From Methyloligella sp. GL2 (GTDB lineage Bacteria; Pseudomonadota; Alphaproteobacteria; Rhizobiales; Methyloligellaceae), in assembly GCF_013341275.1 (NCBI RefSeq), contig NZ_CP054476.1:1-64000 (forward strand): DNA of 64,000 nucleotides, given 5' to 3'. The notes under the pieces are model-generated. The model made no database searches, was not told where the DNA came from, and saw only the letters and a program-made list of their open reading frames with translations. Position numbers and translations under genes: made by a program. This document shows, piece by piece, positions 55,221-63,928 of this stretch (positions within the stretch are counted from its first letter, which is position 1; each line of letters begins with the position of its first letter).

Positions 55221-56210
55221 ATGCTATATCAAGATGCGTTTCTGGAAAGGCTGGAGACGGGCTTGCGCGAGGCGCTGCCCAATTGGGGGCTGCCGAGAAG
55301 CGCACCGGTTTCGCTGCTGACCATCTCCGAAAACGCCACCTATCTCGCCGAAGACGAGGCGAAGGGGCGCAAGATCATCTTCCGGGTGCACCGGCCCGAC
55401 TATCACACCGAGCAGGAGATCCGCTCCGAGCTCGCCTGGGTCTCGGCGCTGCGGGAGGGTGGCGTGGTGGCCACGCCAAGCCCGATCCCGACGCAAGACG
55501 GCGCCCTGCTCTCCTCCTTTCTCGATGACGGCCAGCTCCGCTATATCGCCGCCTTCGAATTCATGCCGGGCAAGGAGCCGGATGCGGAGGACGATCTGGT
55601 CAAATGGTATGGCGAGCTCGGCGAGATCAATGCGCGGCTGCATGCCCATGGCCGCGCCTGGGAGCGGCCGGCAAGCTTCATCCGCAAGACCTGGAATTTC
55701 GATGCGATGATCGGCGATAAGCCGCTCTGGGGCGACTGGACGGAAGCCCCCGGACTGACGCCGGAGGGGCGCGCCATCCTGGAGAAGACCTCTGCGCTGC
55801 TAAGGCAGCAGACGAATGCCTATGGTTCGGGTCCGGATCGCTTCGGCCTGGTCCATTGCGATCTGCGCCTGGCCAATCTCCTGGTCGAAGGCGACAGGCT
55901 CGGGGTGATCGATTTCGACGATTGCGGCTTCTCCTGGTTCGGCTACGACTTCGCCGCCTCGGTGAGCTTTCTGGAGCATGAGCCCTACGTGCCGGAGCTG
56001 ATGGCGGCCTGGGTGGAGGGCTACCGCGAGGCGGCATCGCTTAGCGCCGAAGAGGAAGCGGCGCTTCCGATGTTCGTCATGCTGCGGCGGATGCAGCTCA
56101 CCGCCTGGATCGGCTCCCATGCGGAGACGCCCACGGCGCAATCCATGGGCGTCCCTTATACGGAAGGCAGCGTGGCGCTGGGCGAGGCCTATCTCAGCCG
56201 CAACAGCTAG
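55221..56210 (+). CDS. APH-fold kinase, homoserine kinase II/hydroxylysine-kinase-like
   Basis: A 329-residue phosphotransferase. N lobe: LTISENATYLAEDE and KIIFRVHRPDYHTEQEI, where the Arg takes the ATP-contacting place. Catalytic loop: GLVHCDLRLANLLVEG (HCDL where most have HGDL), and metal motif GVIDFDDCGFSWFGYD. It resembles the YihE/homoserine-kinase-II group, which includes hydroxylysine and amino-alcohol kinases. ATG 55221 is preferred because the domain starts there; an in-frame TTG at 55188 with AGGGGA eight bases before it is a real alternative. It ends 3 bp from the convergent SDR gene. Confidence 0.8.
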   Translation: MLYQDAFLERLETGLREALPNWGLPRSAPVSLLTISENATYLAEDEAKGRKIIFRVHRPDYHTEQEIRSELAWVSALREGGVVATPSPIPTQDGALLSSFLDDGQLRYIAAFEFMPGKEPDAEDDLVKWYGELGEINARLHAHGRAWERPASFIRKTWNFDAMIGDKPLWGDWTEAPGLTPEGRAILEKTSALLRQQTNAYGSGPDRFGLVHCDLRLANLLVEGDRLGVIDFDDCGFSWFGYDFAASVSFLEHEPYVPELMAAWVEGYREAASLSAEEEAALPMFVMLRRMQLTAWIGSHAETPTAQSMGVPYTEGSVALGEAYLSRNS

Positions 56211-56213
56211 GCG

Positions 56214-56990
56214 CTAGCCATCCATCTCGTCGAGGGCTTCGGGGCTCTCGGGAAGAACCTGGCCGCCATCCACCACGATGGTCTGTCCGGTGACATAGCC
56301 GGCCTCGTCGGCGGCAAAATAGAGCGCCGCATAGCCGATATCCTCGACCGCGCCGAGCTCGCGCAAGGGGATCGCCGCCTTCATGCCGTCGAGATACTCA
56401 TCGCCCATATCGGCCAGCCCCTCGGTCATGATATTGCCGGGCAGCACCGAATTGACGGTGATCTTGTACGGCGCAAGCTCGATCGCCGCGGTGCGCATGA
56501 AGCCGAGCTGGCCCGCCTTGCTCGCGCCGTAATGGGACCAGCCGGGGAAGCCGGTGATCGGCCCGGTGATCGAAGAGGTGAGGATGATGCGGCCCTTGCC
56601 TCGGCTTTTCATCGCCGGAAGCACGGCGGAGACGCAGAGGAAGGTGCTCTTCAGATTGGTGGCGATGACGTCGTCGAAATCCTCCGGCGTCATCTCGCCG
56701 AGCTTGGCGGAGGGAAAGGCGCCGGCATTGGCGCAGAGGATATCGATGCCGCCATAGCGGTCCACGGCCGCTTCGGCCATCGCCTTGCAGGCTTCCGGAT
56801 CGGTGACGTCGGCGACGAAACCGGAGGCCTTATCGCCGATGCCTTTGGCCACGGCCTCCGCCTCCTCCAGATTGCGCGAGACCACCAGCACGTTGCAGCC
56901 GGCCTTGCCGAAGACTTCCGCGATGCCCTTGCCGATCCCCTTGCTGCCGCCGGTGACGATGACGGTCCGGCCTTCCATCGAATTCCACAT
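56214..56990 (-). CDS. Short-chain dehydrogenase/reductase, FabG-like
   Basis: A 258-residue NAD(P)-binding SDR with [16 protein letters not shown] near the N terminus, the NAG motif CANAGAF, catalytic Ser in LTSSITG and the YGASK (Tyr-x-x-x-Lys) pair. The C-terminal [21 protein letters not shown] is typical. ATG 56990 has AGGG six bases upstream; a longer frame to 57140 is not supported. Substrate unknown; many such enzymes act on 3-oxoacyl or sugar-type ketones. Confidence 0.9.
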   Translation of the reverse strand: MWNSMEGRTVIVTGGSKGIGKGIAEVFGKAGCNVLVVSRNLEEAEAVAKGIGDKASGFVADVTDPEACKAMAEAAVDRYGGIDILCANAGAFPSAKLGEMTPEDFDDVIATNLKSTFLCVSAVLPAMKSRGKGRIILTSSITGPITGFPGWSHYGASKAGQLGFMRTAAIELAPYKITVNSVLPGNIMTEGLADMGDEYLDGMKAAIPLRELGAVEDIGYAALYFAADEAGYVTGQTIVVDGGQVLPESPEALDEMDG

Positions 56991-57253
56991 ATTGCCCTGC
57001 CTTTGTCCCTTCTTGTCGCCTTGCTCATCGCGCGTCATGCAGCGCTGACCGAGGCTTAGGTGCAGCGCAGCATGCGCGGTCTCAACAATGCGGATGCGGC
57101 AGAGGGTTGTAAACCGCGCCAGGGGCTGGCACGCGCGCAATTTGGGGCGGATTCTGCGGGCGGCCGCCGAAAGCGGCCTGTTCCACGCCGAAAAATCAGG
57201 CTCAGAACGGCAGGATTTATGCCGTTTGACGGCGTGTTAATTGCCAGATTTAC

Positions 57254-57270
57254 TCTCCTTATACGGGAGA
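57254..57270 (+). promoter_or_regulatory. Small hairpin over the ribosome site of the nuclease-fold gene
   Basis: TCTCC (57254–57258) pairs with GGAGA (57266–57270) over a 7-nt loop; GGGAGA is the Shine-Dalgarno, seven bases before the ATG at 57278. The stem is only 5 bp, so an effect on translation is possible but weak. Confidence 0.35.
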
Positions 57271-57277
57271 ATTTGGC

Positions 57278-57706
57278 ATGCGCATTCTGATTGCTTTGGC
57301 GGTGTTACTGGTTTTCGCACCGCAGGCCGAGGCGGCCAAGATGCTCGGCTTCGCCGTGAGCATCCGGGATGGCGATACCTTTTCGCTCTGCGAGGGGCGG
57401 GCCTGCAAGGATGTCCGGCTTTGCGGCATCCGCACCCCGAAGGAAGGCGAGGCCGGTTTCGAGGAGGCGCGCACGGCGCTGACCACAGTGCTCGGCGGCA
57501 ACATGGTCAAATGCATCTCCATGGGGGCCGGCACGCCCTGCGACGGGCTGCCGAAGCCGAAGACGGCGGAGCCCATCATGGTGCAATGCTTCATCGGAAG
57601 CCGCGATATCGCCGCCACCATGGTGGAAAGCGATTTCGCCTGCGACCTTACCGGCGAGCACTACGCCAAGGAGGGCGCCGGCAAGGCCTGCGCGCCGGCG
57701 GAGTAA
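57278..57706 (+). CDS. Secreted staphylococcal-nuclease-fold protein, catalytic residues replaced
   Basis: A 142-residue exported protein. Signal peptide ends near residue 19 (FAPQAEAA). The body matches the SNase/thermonuclease pattern: IRDGDT (Asp31, Asp33) and DVRLCGIRTPKEGEAG. In active nucleases this block reads …RLxxxDTPE; here Arg47 is kept but the Asp and Glu are Arg52 and Lys55, and the third arginine is not obvious. It is probably not a nuclease; a binding role is inference. Six cysteines in the mature part could form disulfides. It is convergent with the DUF3617 gene, 10 bp away. Confidence 0.65.
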   Translation: MRILIALAVLLVFAPQAEAAKMLGFAVSIRDGDTFSLCEGRACKDVRLCGIRTPKEGEAGFEEARTALTTVLGGNMVKCISMGAGTPCDGLPKPKTAEPIMVQCFIGSRDIAATMVESDFACDLTGEHYAKEGAGKACAPAE

Positions 57707-57716
57707 CCGGGCAGCG

Positions 57717-58232
57717 CTACCTCACATTGCCGCAATCGTCGGACACCCAAGTGGCGTCGACCTTATGGGTCATCTCGATCGGCCCGGCGCCGTGCTGGCC
57801 GGTGAATTTCATCTGGCCGGAATAATGGGTGTCACTGTCGAAGACGTATTCCATGTGGCCGTTGCCCTGGAATTGCCCGCCATCGCAAACGAGGTCGGCG
57901 GCCATGGAACTGCCCGTCACCTTGCGGTTCTCCACCCGGCACTGCTCCATATCCTTGGGCTTCAGAGCGCCCTGATTGTCGATCATCTCCTGGGTGATGC
58001 AGGTCTTGGCCGATATGGTGCTCGGCTTGGAGAAGTCGGGAAGCTTGATGCCCATGGCTTCCATCTGCTTACGCTGAGCGTCCGAGATTTGCGGCATCTT
58101 CGGCATGCCCATACCGCCCATATTCATGGTGATGTCCTGCTGCCAGAGACCGGGCCGGACCTGCTGTGCAGAAGCGCCGGTCGCAACAATCACGGCCAAC
58201 AGGCCCAGGCAAAATGTCAGACAAGGTCTCAT
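57717..58232 (-). CDS. DUF3617-like secreted protein
   Basis: A 171-residue exported protein of unknown function. Signal peptide MRPCLTFCLGLLAVIVATGASA. The mature part begins VRPGLWQQDITMNMGGMGM, the GlW-type start of DUF3617, followed by a Met-rich segment (GGMGMPKMPQISDAQRKQM), then KTCITQEMIDNQGALKP and the late MKFTGQHGAGPIEMTHKVD. Four cysteines suggest disulfides. ATG 58232 has GGAGG upstream and starts the signal peptide. Unknown role; the family is common in envelopes of proteobacteria. Confidence 0.8.
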   Translation of the reverse strand: MRPCLTFCLGLLAVIVATGASAQQVRPGLWQQDITMNMGGMGMPKMPQISDAQRKQMEAMGIKLPDFSKPSTISAKTCITQEMIDNQGALKPKDMEQCRVENRKVTGSSMAADLVCDGGQFQGNGHMEYVFDSDTHYSGQMKFTGQHGAGPIEMTHKVDATWVSDDCGNVR

Positions 58233-58465
58233 CGAGCGGTCCTCCTCCAGCACTTTCGGTTGTTGGCGCCTTCCCGCGCAACCGCAGCCTAACCGCCGAC
58301 AGTGATTTTCGCCACGCTTTACCGTGTCTCTTTACGTTTCCCGCCTCCCTTGCGGCGAAGATGCACAGGGCGGCGCCCTTCGGAACGGGTGCAGCCGCTA
58401 TTACTTATTAGATACAGCGGCGCGGATTAGCGGGCCGCTCCGGCTCTAAAACGAGGAGGACGAAG

Positions 58466-59230
58466 ATGGGACGTGTTGAAGGGAAAGTTGCGTTGGTCAC
58501 AGGCGGCTCGCACGGTCTCGGCAAGGCGATGGCCGTGCTGCTGGCCAAGGAAGGGGCCAAGGTCGTCATCACCGATATCAAGGATGAGGAAGGCGAGGCG
58601 ACGGCCAAGGAGATTGGCGATGCGATCTACCTTCATCACGATGTGGCCAAGGAAGAGGAATGGGAGGCCGTCGTGGCCAAGACCCTCGATCAGTTCGGCC
58701 GGCTCGATGTGCTGGTGAACAATGCGGGCGTTGCGATGGAGAGCAAGCCGGAGGAGACCAGCCTCGAGAAGTGGCGCTGGCTGATGAGCATCAATCTCGA
58801 CGGCGTCTTCCTCGGCACCAAGCACGCCATTCTGGCGATGAAGAAGAACAACCCATCCAAGGGCTCGATCATCAACCTCTCCTCCATCGAGGGGCTGATC
58901 GGCGATCCCATGCTGTCCTGCTACAACGCTTCGAAAGGCGGCGTGCGGCTCTACACCAAGGCGGTGGCGCTGTATTGCGCCAAGAACGGTCTGGGCATCC
59001 GGGTGAACTCGGTCCATCCCGGCTATATCTGGACGCCGATGGTGGAGAAGCTGATGGCCGACACGGTCGGCATCGAGGAAGGCCGCAAGCAGCTCGCCGC
59101 GCTGCATCCGATCGGAGATGTCGGCGAGCCGAACGATATCGCCTATGGCGTGCTGTATCTGGCCTCCGACGAATCCAAATTCGTCACCGGCTCGGAGTTG
59201 GTGATCGACGGCGGCTACACGGCCCAGTGA
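58466..59230 (+). CDS. Short-chain dehydrogenase/reductase
   Basis: A 254-residue classical SDR with KVALVTGGSHGLGKAMAVLL, NNAGVAM, catalytic Ser in INLSSIEG and the YNASKGG pair, and the closing KFVTGSELVIDGGYTAQ. ATG 58466 has GAGGAGG upstream. The family includes cyclohexanol, 3-hydroxysteroid and 3-oxoacyl reductases; the substrate is unknown. It is convergent with the STAS-like gene, whose stop lies 3 bp away. Confidence 0.9.
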   Translation: MGRVEGKVALVTGGSHGLGKAMAVLLAKEGAKVVITDIKDEEGEATAKEIGDAIYLHHDVAKEEEWEAVVAKTLDQFGRLDVLVNNAGVAMESKPEETSLEKWRWLMSINLDGVFLGTKHAILAMKKNNPSKGSIINLSSIEGLIGDPMLSCYNASKGGVRLYTKAVALYCAKNGLGIRVNSVHPGYIWTPMVEKLMADTVGIEEGRKQLAALHPIGDVGEPNDIAYGVLYLASDESKFVTGSELVIDGGYTAQ

Positions 59231-59233
59231 GCT

Positions 59234-59599
59234 TCACTTGCGCCCGATCCATTCGCGGGCTTGGGGCGCATCGGCCAAAGGGAAGGCTTTCATCTCGGCT
59301 GGCATCATGATGGCGAAGAAGCGCACGCTGTTGGCGATCCACTCCACATCGGTCACCACGGCGATGCGGCGCCAGCGCGACAGATGCTCCATGCCGAGCT
59401 TGAAGTCTTCCCAGGCCGCGGTCGGATCGACACCTGCGAAATCGGTGCGGATCTCGTAATAGATCGAGATCTTATCGTGGGTTTTCAGTGCCTTCTCCAC
59501 GGCCGGGATCAGCACCATCTCATAGTCTTTGCGGGTGATTTCGCCGGTGAAGGCGATGGCGACGACATCGTCGGGGAAGCCCTCCAAAAGTTCGATCAC
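59234..59599 (-). CDS. STAS/SpoIIAA-like protein
   Basis: A 121-residue cytoplasmic protein of the SpoIIAA-like (UspA-unrelated) STAS group. The sequence opens with MIELLEGFPDDVVAIAFTGE, followed by ALKTHDKISIYYEI, WRRIAVVTDVEWI and a C-terminal FFAIMMPAEMKAFPLADAPQ region. Members often look like lipid- or ligand-binding regulators; the role is unknown. GTG 59599 has AAGGAGA six bases upstream; the longer frame to 59668 is unlikely. Confidence 0.8.
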   Translation of the reverse strand: MIELLEGFPDDVVAIAFTGEITRKDYEMVLIPAVEKALKTHDKISIYYEIRTDFAGVDPTAAWEDFKLGMEHLSRWRRIAVVTDVEWIANSVRFFAIMMPAEMKAFPLADAPQAREWIGRK

Positions 59600-59728
59600 G
59601 GCAGGTCTCCTTTCGCGGGGGAATGGGCGGTTTAAGCGCGCAAAACCTTCTTTCCTCCGCCCGCGCACGGCCGAACGTCAGTCGGAGAACAATCGCAAAT
59701 TGCGGCGCAAAGGCCGCGGTTCTACGCC

Positions 59729-59869
59729 TTACAGAGTCGCCAGAGCCAGAATGGCGAGGATCGCCAAGATGCCGCCGGCGGCCAGCGCCATAAGCCAGAC
59801 GAACCCGTGAAAGGTGCGCCAATGCTCGGCCATATCGATCTCATGAGAGTCGGAGTGTGTGACGGCCAT
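59729..59869 (-). CDS. aa3-type cytochrome c oxidase subunit IV-like small membrane protein
   Basis: A 46-residue protein opening MAVTHSDSHEIDMAEHWRTF. The pattern of acidic/His start, MAEHWRTFHGF and one transmembrane helix (about residues 22–44) matches the alphaproteobacterial aa3 oxidase subunit IV family. AGGAGG lies six bases upstream of ATG 59869. It is an orphan here: no other oxidase genes are in the window. In Paracoccus subunit IV sits in the aa3 complex but is not essential for activity. Confidence 0.85.
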   Translation of the reverse strand: MAVTHSDSHEIDMAEHWRTFHGFVWLMALAAGGILAILAILALATL

Positions 59870-59970
59870 CTCAAGCCTCCTTTACCCCTATCGTTCCTGA
59901 GACCGGAATAATTCGCGCAAGGGTCCCTAGGTTCCCGCCCCTCGGTTCCTGGTAGGCGTCGGGCGCCGGG

Positions 59971-60399
59971 CTAGAGATCGGCGCAGGGCTCCTTGCTGAG
60001 ATGGGTGACCACCTTGCCCGCGGCCTCCAGGGTCTTGCTGACCGGGCAGCGATCAGCCGCCTGGAGCAGACGTTCGCGCTGCTCTTCGCTCAAATTGCCC
60101 TGCAGATGAATGGTGCGTTCGAACTGATCGGTCTTGCTGCCGTCGGGGGCCTTGACCCTGTCGTGGCGCACCGAGACCGTCACTTGCTCAAGCGGCCAAT
60201 GGTGACGATCCGCAAAGGCGCGCAAGGTCACGGTGGTGCAGGCGCCGAGACCTGCCTTCAGATATTCGTAGGGCGTCGGTCCGGTGTCCTTGCCACCGAC
60301 ATCTTCCCCCTCGTCGGCGCGGAGTTGATGCCGGCCGATGAGCACCAGCTGTCCGTACGGCGCATCGTCGCTCTCGGAGACAATCACGGGTCGGCTCAT
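59971..60399 (-). CDS. OsmC/Ohr-family peroxidase-like protein
   Basis: A 142-residue OsmC-family thiol peroxidase acting on organic peroxides. The two reactive cysteines are in LKAGLGACTTVTLRAFAD and ADRCPVSKTLEAAGKV. ATG 60399 has GGAGGAG upstream. It stands alone between the oxidase-subunit gene and a b-type cytochrome, both envelope/redox genes. Confidence 0.92.
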   Translation of the reverse strand: MSRPVIVSESDDAPYGQLVLIGRHQLRADEGEDVGGKDTGPTPYEYLKAGLGACTTVTLRAFADRHHWPLEQVTVSVRHDRVKAPDGSKTDQFERTIHLQGNLSEEQRERLLQAADRCPVSKTLEAAGKVVTHLSKEPCADL

Positions 60400-60591
60400 G
60401 CGCGGCTCCTCCTTCGTTGTGCACCACCTAGAGCATAGCGCGCCTTACGAGCCGTGAAGATGCGGCGCTTTCGGCCGCGCCATTCCCACATATTGCGATA
60501 CATGCATGAATATTGTTGACGTATATGCAGGCTATACGCCGTCATAGCTGAAGAGCCGATTCGAAGGCCAGCGACGCGGGAGGAACGCGAT

Positions 60592-61263
60592 ATGAGTGGT
60601 GAGCGCAGCGATTGGATTTATGTTTGGGACCCGTTCGTTCGGATCTTCCATTGGGTGTTGTTTATCGCCTTTACCGTCTCCTACCTCACCGGAGACGAGG
60701 TGATGGGGGTGCATGTCTGGTCCGGCTATCTGATCTGCCTGCTGCTGATCACGCGTATCATCTGGGGCTTCGTCGGCCCGGAGCATGCGCGCTTCTCGTC
60801 GTTCATCTACCGGCCCTCGGCGGTGTTCAGCTATCTCGGCGATCTGCTGCGCTTCCGCGGCAAGCGCTATCTCGGCCACAGCCCGGCGGGCGGCGCTATG
60901 GTGATCGCGCTGCTTCTGTCTCTGACCATCACGGTGACAAGCGGCCTGCTCAATCTCGGCGCCAACGACAATGCCGGCCCGCTGGGGTCGTTCTTCCCCG
61001 AGGTCGTCCATGAGGAACCAGCCGGTCATACCCATGATGAGGCCGCTACCGATGGGGCCGCTGCGCATGACGAAGCGGCCGCCGGCGAGGAAGAAGGCCA
61101 CGTGCACACACCCTTCGGAGATGCTGCGCACGAGGTGCATGAGATCTTCGCCAATATCACCCTGGCGCTGGTGATCTTGCATGTGCTGGGCGTGATCCTT
61201 GCCAGCATCGCCCATCGCGAGCACCTGCCGCGCTCCATGGTCACCGGCTATAAGCGGCCCTAA
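60592..61263 (+). CDS. Membrane b-type cytochrome, cytochrome b561/NiFe-hydrogenase b-subunit family
   Basis: A 223-residue inner membrane cytochrome b of the Ni-hydrogenase-type b-cytochrome family, with four helices. Heme ligands are probably His in FVRIFHWVLFIAFTVSY, HVWSGYLI and in the last helix near ILHVLGVILAS. Between the third and fourth helices a roughly 50-residue acidic, His- and Ala-rich segment (HTHDEAATDGAAAHDE…) is inserted. Start ATG 60592 has GGGAGGA upstream. Its electron partner is unknown. The stop overlaps the convergent MFS gene stop by 2 bp (61261–61262). Confidence 0.85.
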   Translation: MSGERSDWIYVWDPFVRIFHWVLFIAFTVSYLTGDEVMGVHVWSGYLICLLLITRIIWGFVGPEHARFSSFIYRPSAVFSYLGDLLRFRGKRYLGHSPAGGAMVIALLLSLTITVTSGLLNLGANDNAGPLGSFFPEVVHEEPAGHTHDEAATDGAAAHDEAAAGEEEGHVHTPFGDAAHEVHEIFANITLALVILHVLGVILASIAHREHLPRSMVTGYKRP

Positions 61264-62516
61264 GAGGCGGCAGCGTCCGCGCTATCTTCGGCCTCGCTTT
61301 CCGGGGTCGGATCCAGGGTCGCCGACATCGGCGTGGTGTTGGGGAAGGATTGGAAGGGCTGCTGCGCTTCGGTCGGGATCGGCGAGCCGATCCAGTGGCG
61401 CCAATAGGCGAACAGCGCAGCACCCCCGGCACAGACCCCGATAAACAGGAACAGCCCCGGACCGCCGAACACTGTCATGGTGGCGGCGGCAAAGAGCGGC
61501 CCTATCGCGGCGCCGACCGAATAGACCAGCACCAACCCGCCGCTGGCGCCGACGCGCTCATCCAGCTCCACCTGGTCGTTGGCGTGGGAGACGCAAAGCG
61601 GATAGAGGGCGAAGGCGATACCGCCGAACGCCATGGCGAGGATCAGCAGGGTCAAGCCGGGGCTCGCCACGAAGGTCAGTGCCATGCAGACGACGAAGGT
61701 GGCGGCGAAGCAGCCGACGATCACCAGGCGCCGGTCATAGCGGTCGGAGAGCCAGCCGAGCGGCCATTGCAGCAGCACACCGCCGGAAATCACCACCGTC
61801 ATGAAGAAGGCGGTGGCGGTCAGGGTGAGGCCGAGCTTGGCTGCATAGACGGCGCCGAGACCATAGAATGCGCCGAGCATCACCCCCGCCGCCATGGCTC
61901 CGGTAACGCCGAGGGGCGAGATGTCGTAGAGCCGGCGCAAGGAAAAGCTGGGCTGATCGCCTAGCCCCGGCTGGGAGATGCGGGTCAGCGCCACCGGCAC
62001 CACCGCAAGCGACAGCACGATCGCCGCCAGCATGAACGGCAAGGAGGGCAGATGCTCGCCGGTGGTGAGCAGAAGCTGTCCGATGGCCTGGCCGGAGAAG
62101 GTGGCGACCATGTAGCTGGCGAGGATCGCACCGCGGGTCGAGACTTCCGCCTTCTCGTTGAGCCAGCTTTCCAGGCAGATGAACACGCCGGCCATGCAGA
62201 ACCCGTCGACGAACCGCAGCATCGACCAGAACATCACATCCTGATGAATGGCGTAGGCCAGGGTGCTGGCCGAGTAGATGGAGACGAAGCTGGCGAAGGA
62301 ACGGATATGACCGACCCGCTGGATCACGGAGGCGGCGCGTAGCGAGCCGATGGTCAGGCCGAGAAAGTAAGCGGTCGCCACGAGGCCGATGAGCAGCGAG
62401 GAAATCCCGTCGCGCTCCATCCGCACGCTAAGCAAGGTGGCGAGGAAGCCCGTTCCCGCCATCATCATGAAGATGGCGAGAAGCAGCGTCCGGATCGGCA
62501 GGACGGCTTGCAACAT
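61260..62516 (-). CDS. MFS transporter, YcaD-like
   Basis: A 418-residue transporter with twelve predicted segments, resembling YcaD/CynX-type MFS permeases. It starts MLQAVLPIRTLLLAIFMMM, with GSLRAASVIQRVGHIRSFAS between segments 2 and 3. ATG 62516 overlaps the stop of the upstream MFS gene by one base (TAATG), showing translational coupling of two transporters. The frame upstream of 62516 is not coding. Substrate unknown. Confidence 0.85.
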   Translation of the reverse strand: MLQAVLPIRTLLLAIFMMMAGTGFLATLLSVRMERDGISSLLIGLVATAYFLGLTIGSLRAASVIQRVGHIRSFASFVSIYSASTLAYAIHQDVMFWSMLRFVDGFCMAGVFICLESWLNEKAEVSTRGAILASYMVATFSGQAIGQLLLTTGEHLPSLPFMLAAIVLSLAVVPVALTRISQPGLGDQPSFSLRRLYDISPLGVTGAMAAGVMLGAFYGLGAVYAAKLGLTLTATAFFMTVVISGGVLLQWPLGWLSDRYDRRLVIVGCFAATFVVCMALTFVASPGLTLLILAMAFGGIAFALYPLCVSHANDQVELDERVGASGGLVLVYSVGAAIGPLFAAATMTVFGGPGLFLFIGVCAGGAALFAYWRHWIGSPIPTEAQQPFQSFPNTTPMSATLDPTPESEAEDSADAAAS

Positions 62517-63928
62517 TAGCTGGTGGCGCCGGCCCTCGAAGCCTCTTCGATATCCATCTCGCGCAGCTCGCGTTCGGAGGCCTCGGTGCCGGGAAGCTCG
62601 GTGCCGCGGATCGAGCAGCCGGCCGTCTCGATAACGAAGACGAGCGCCACCGCGCCGATCACACAAGCGCCCATCATGACATAAGCGGGAACCAGCGGAT
62701 TGCCGGTCAATTCGATCAACCCCTCATTGAGCGCCGGAGCCGTGCCGCCGAAGATGGACGTGGAGACATTATAGGCGATGGCAAAGCCGGCGAATCGGAC
62801 CTGGGTCGGGAACATCGCCGGAAATGTCGCCGAGATCGTGGCGAGCTGCGGCACATAAAGCAGGCCGAGCACGGCAAAGCCGATAAGCGCCCCCCAAAGG
62901 CCGGTGGCCATGAATTCGTAGAGCGGGACCGCCAGAACGAAGAGCCCGATCAGCGAGAACCACCACATCGGCTTGCGCCCGATCTTATCGGAGAGATGGC
63001 CCGCGAAGGGCAGGAACAGCATCATGAACAGCATGCCGATGATGGGCACCACCAAAGCCTGGTCGGTGGTGAGCCCCAGCTGCTTGGCGAAATAGGTCGG
63101 CATGAAGCTGAGCAGCGTATAATTCACCACATTCAGCGCCACCACCATGCCGCCAAGGGTCAGAAGGATCGGCCAGTAGTCGGAGATCAGATCCTTCAGT
63201 TCGGTGCCGACCTCGGTCTCCTGCTCCTCGAAGCTCTCGATTTCCTCGAAGACCGGCGTGTCCTCCATATGGGAGCGCAAATAGACGCCGACGAAACCGA
63301 GTGGCGCGGCGACCAGGAAGGGGAGCCGCCAGCCCCAATCGTGCATGGCCTCGGTTCCCAGCGCCAGGGAGGCGCCGAGCATCAAAAGCGCGCCGAAGGA
63401 GAAACCGCCCAGCGTGCCGAATTCCAGGAAGCTACCGCAGAAACCGCGCTTATCGTCGGGGGCGTATTCGGCCATGAACGTCGCCGCGCCGCCATATTCG
63501 CCGCCGGTGGAGAAGCCTTGGATCATGCGCAAGGCGATCAGCAGCACCGGGGCCCAGATGCCGATGGTCTCGTAAGACGGGACCAGGCCGATGCAGAAGG
63601 TCGAGCCCGACATCATCAAAATGGTCAGGGCGAGGATCTGCTTGCGGCCCAGCGTATCGCCGAGCGGCCCCCAGAAAATGCCGCCGAAGGGACGCACCAG
63701 GAAGGAGATGGCGAACACGGCGAGGGTATAGAGCGTCGCCTCGGTGGCGCCTTCGGGGAAGATCGCCGTGGAGATATAGACCACGCCATAAGCATAGATG
63801 CCGTAGTCGAACCATTCGGTGGCATTACCGATGGCCGAAGCGGCGATCGCTTTGCGTAAGACACCGGGCGGGGCGGCTTCTTCGGAGCCGGGGGTTACAA
63901 AATGGTCCTCGTCCGCTGCCGATGCCAT
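62516..63928 (-). CDS. MFS transporter, metabolite:H+ symporter (MHS, ProP/KgtP-like) family
   Basis: A 470-residue twelve-segment proton symporter. The opening AIAASAIGNATEWFDYGIYAYG, RPFGGIFWGPLGDTLGRKQ and GFSTGGEYGGAATFMAEYAP are MHS-family hallmarks; members carry proline/betaine, alpha-ketoglutarate, shikimate or citrate. The central loop is long and acidic (ETEVGTELKDL). Start ATG 63928; no strong ribosome site is visible. The remaining 72 bp of the window upstream hold no gene. Confidence 0.93.
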   Translation of the reverse strand: MASAADEDHFVTPGSEEAAPPGVLRKAIAASAIGNATEWFDYGIYAYGVVYISTAIFPEGATEATLYTLAVFAISFLVRPFGGIFWGPLGDTLGRKQILALTILMMSGSTFCIGLVPSYETIGIWAPVLLIALRMIQGFSTGGEYGGAATFMAEYAPDDKRGFCGSFLEFGTLGGFSFGALLMLGASLALGTEAMHDWGWRLPFLVAAPLGFVGVYLRSHMEDTPVFEEIESFEEQETEVGTELKDLISDYWPILLTLGGMVVALNVVNYTLLSFMPTYFAKQLGLTTDQALVVPIIGMLFMMLFLPFAGHLSDKIGRKPMWWFSLIGLFVLAVPLYEFMATGLWGALIGFAVLGLLYVPQLATISATFPAMFPTQVRFAGFAIAYNVSTSIFGGTAPALNEGLIELTGNPLVPAYVMMGACVIGAVALVFVIETAGCSIRGTELPGTEASERELREMDIEEASRAGATS

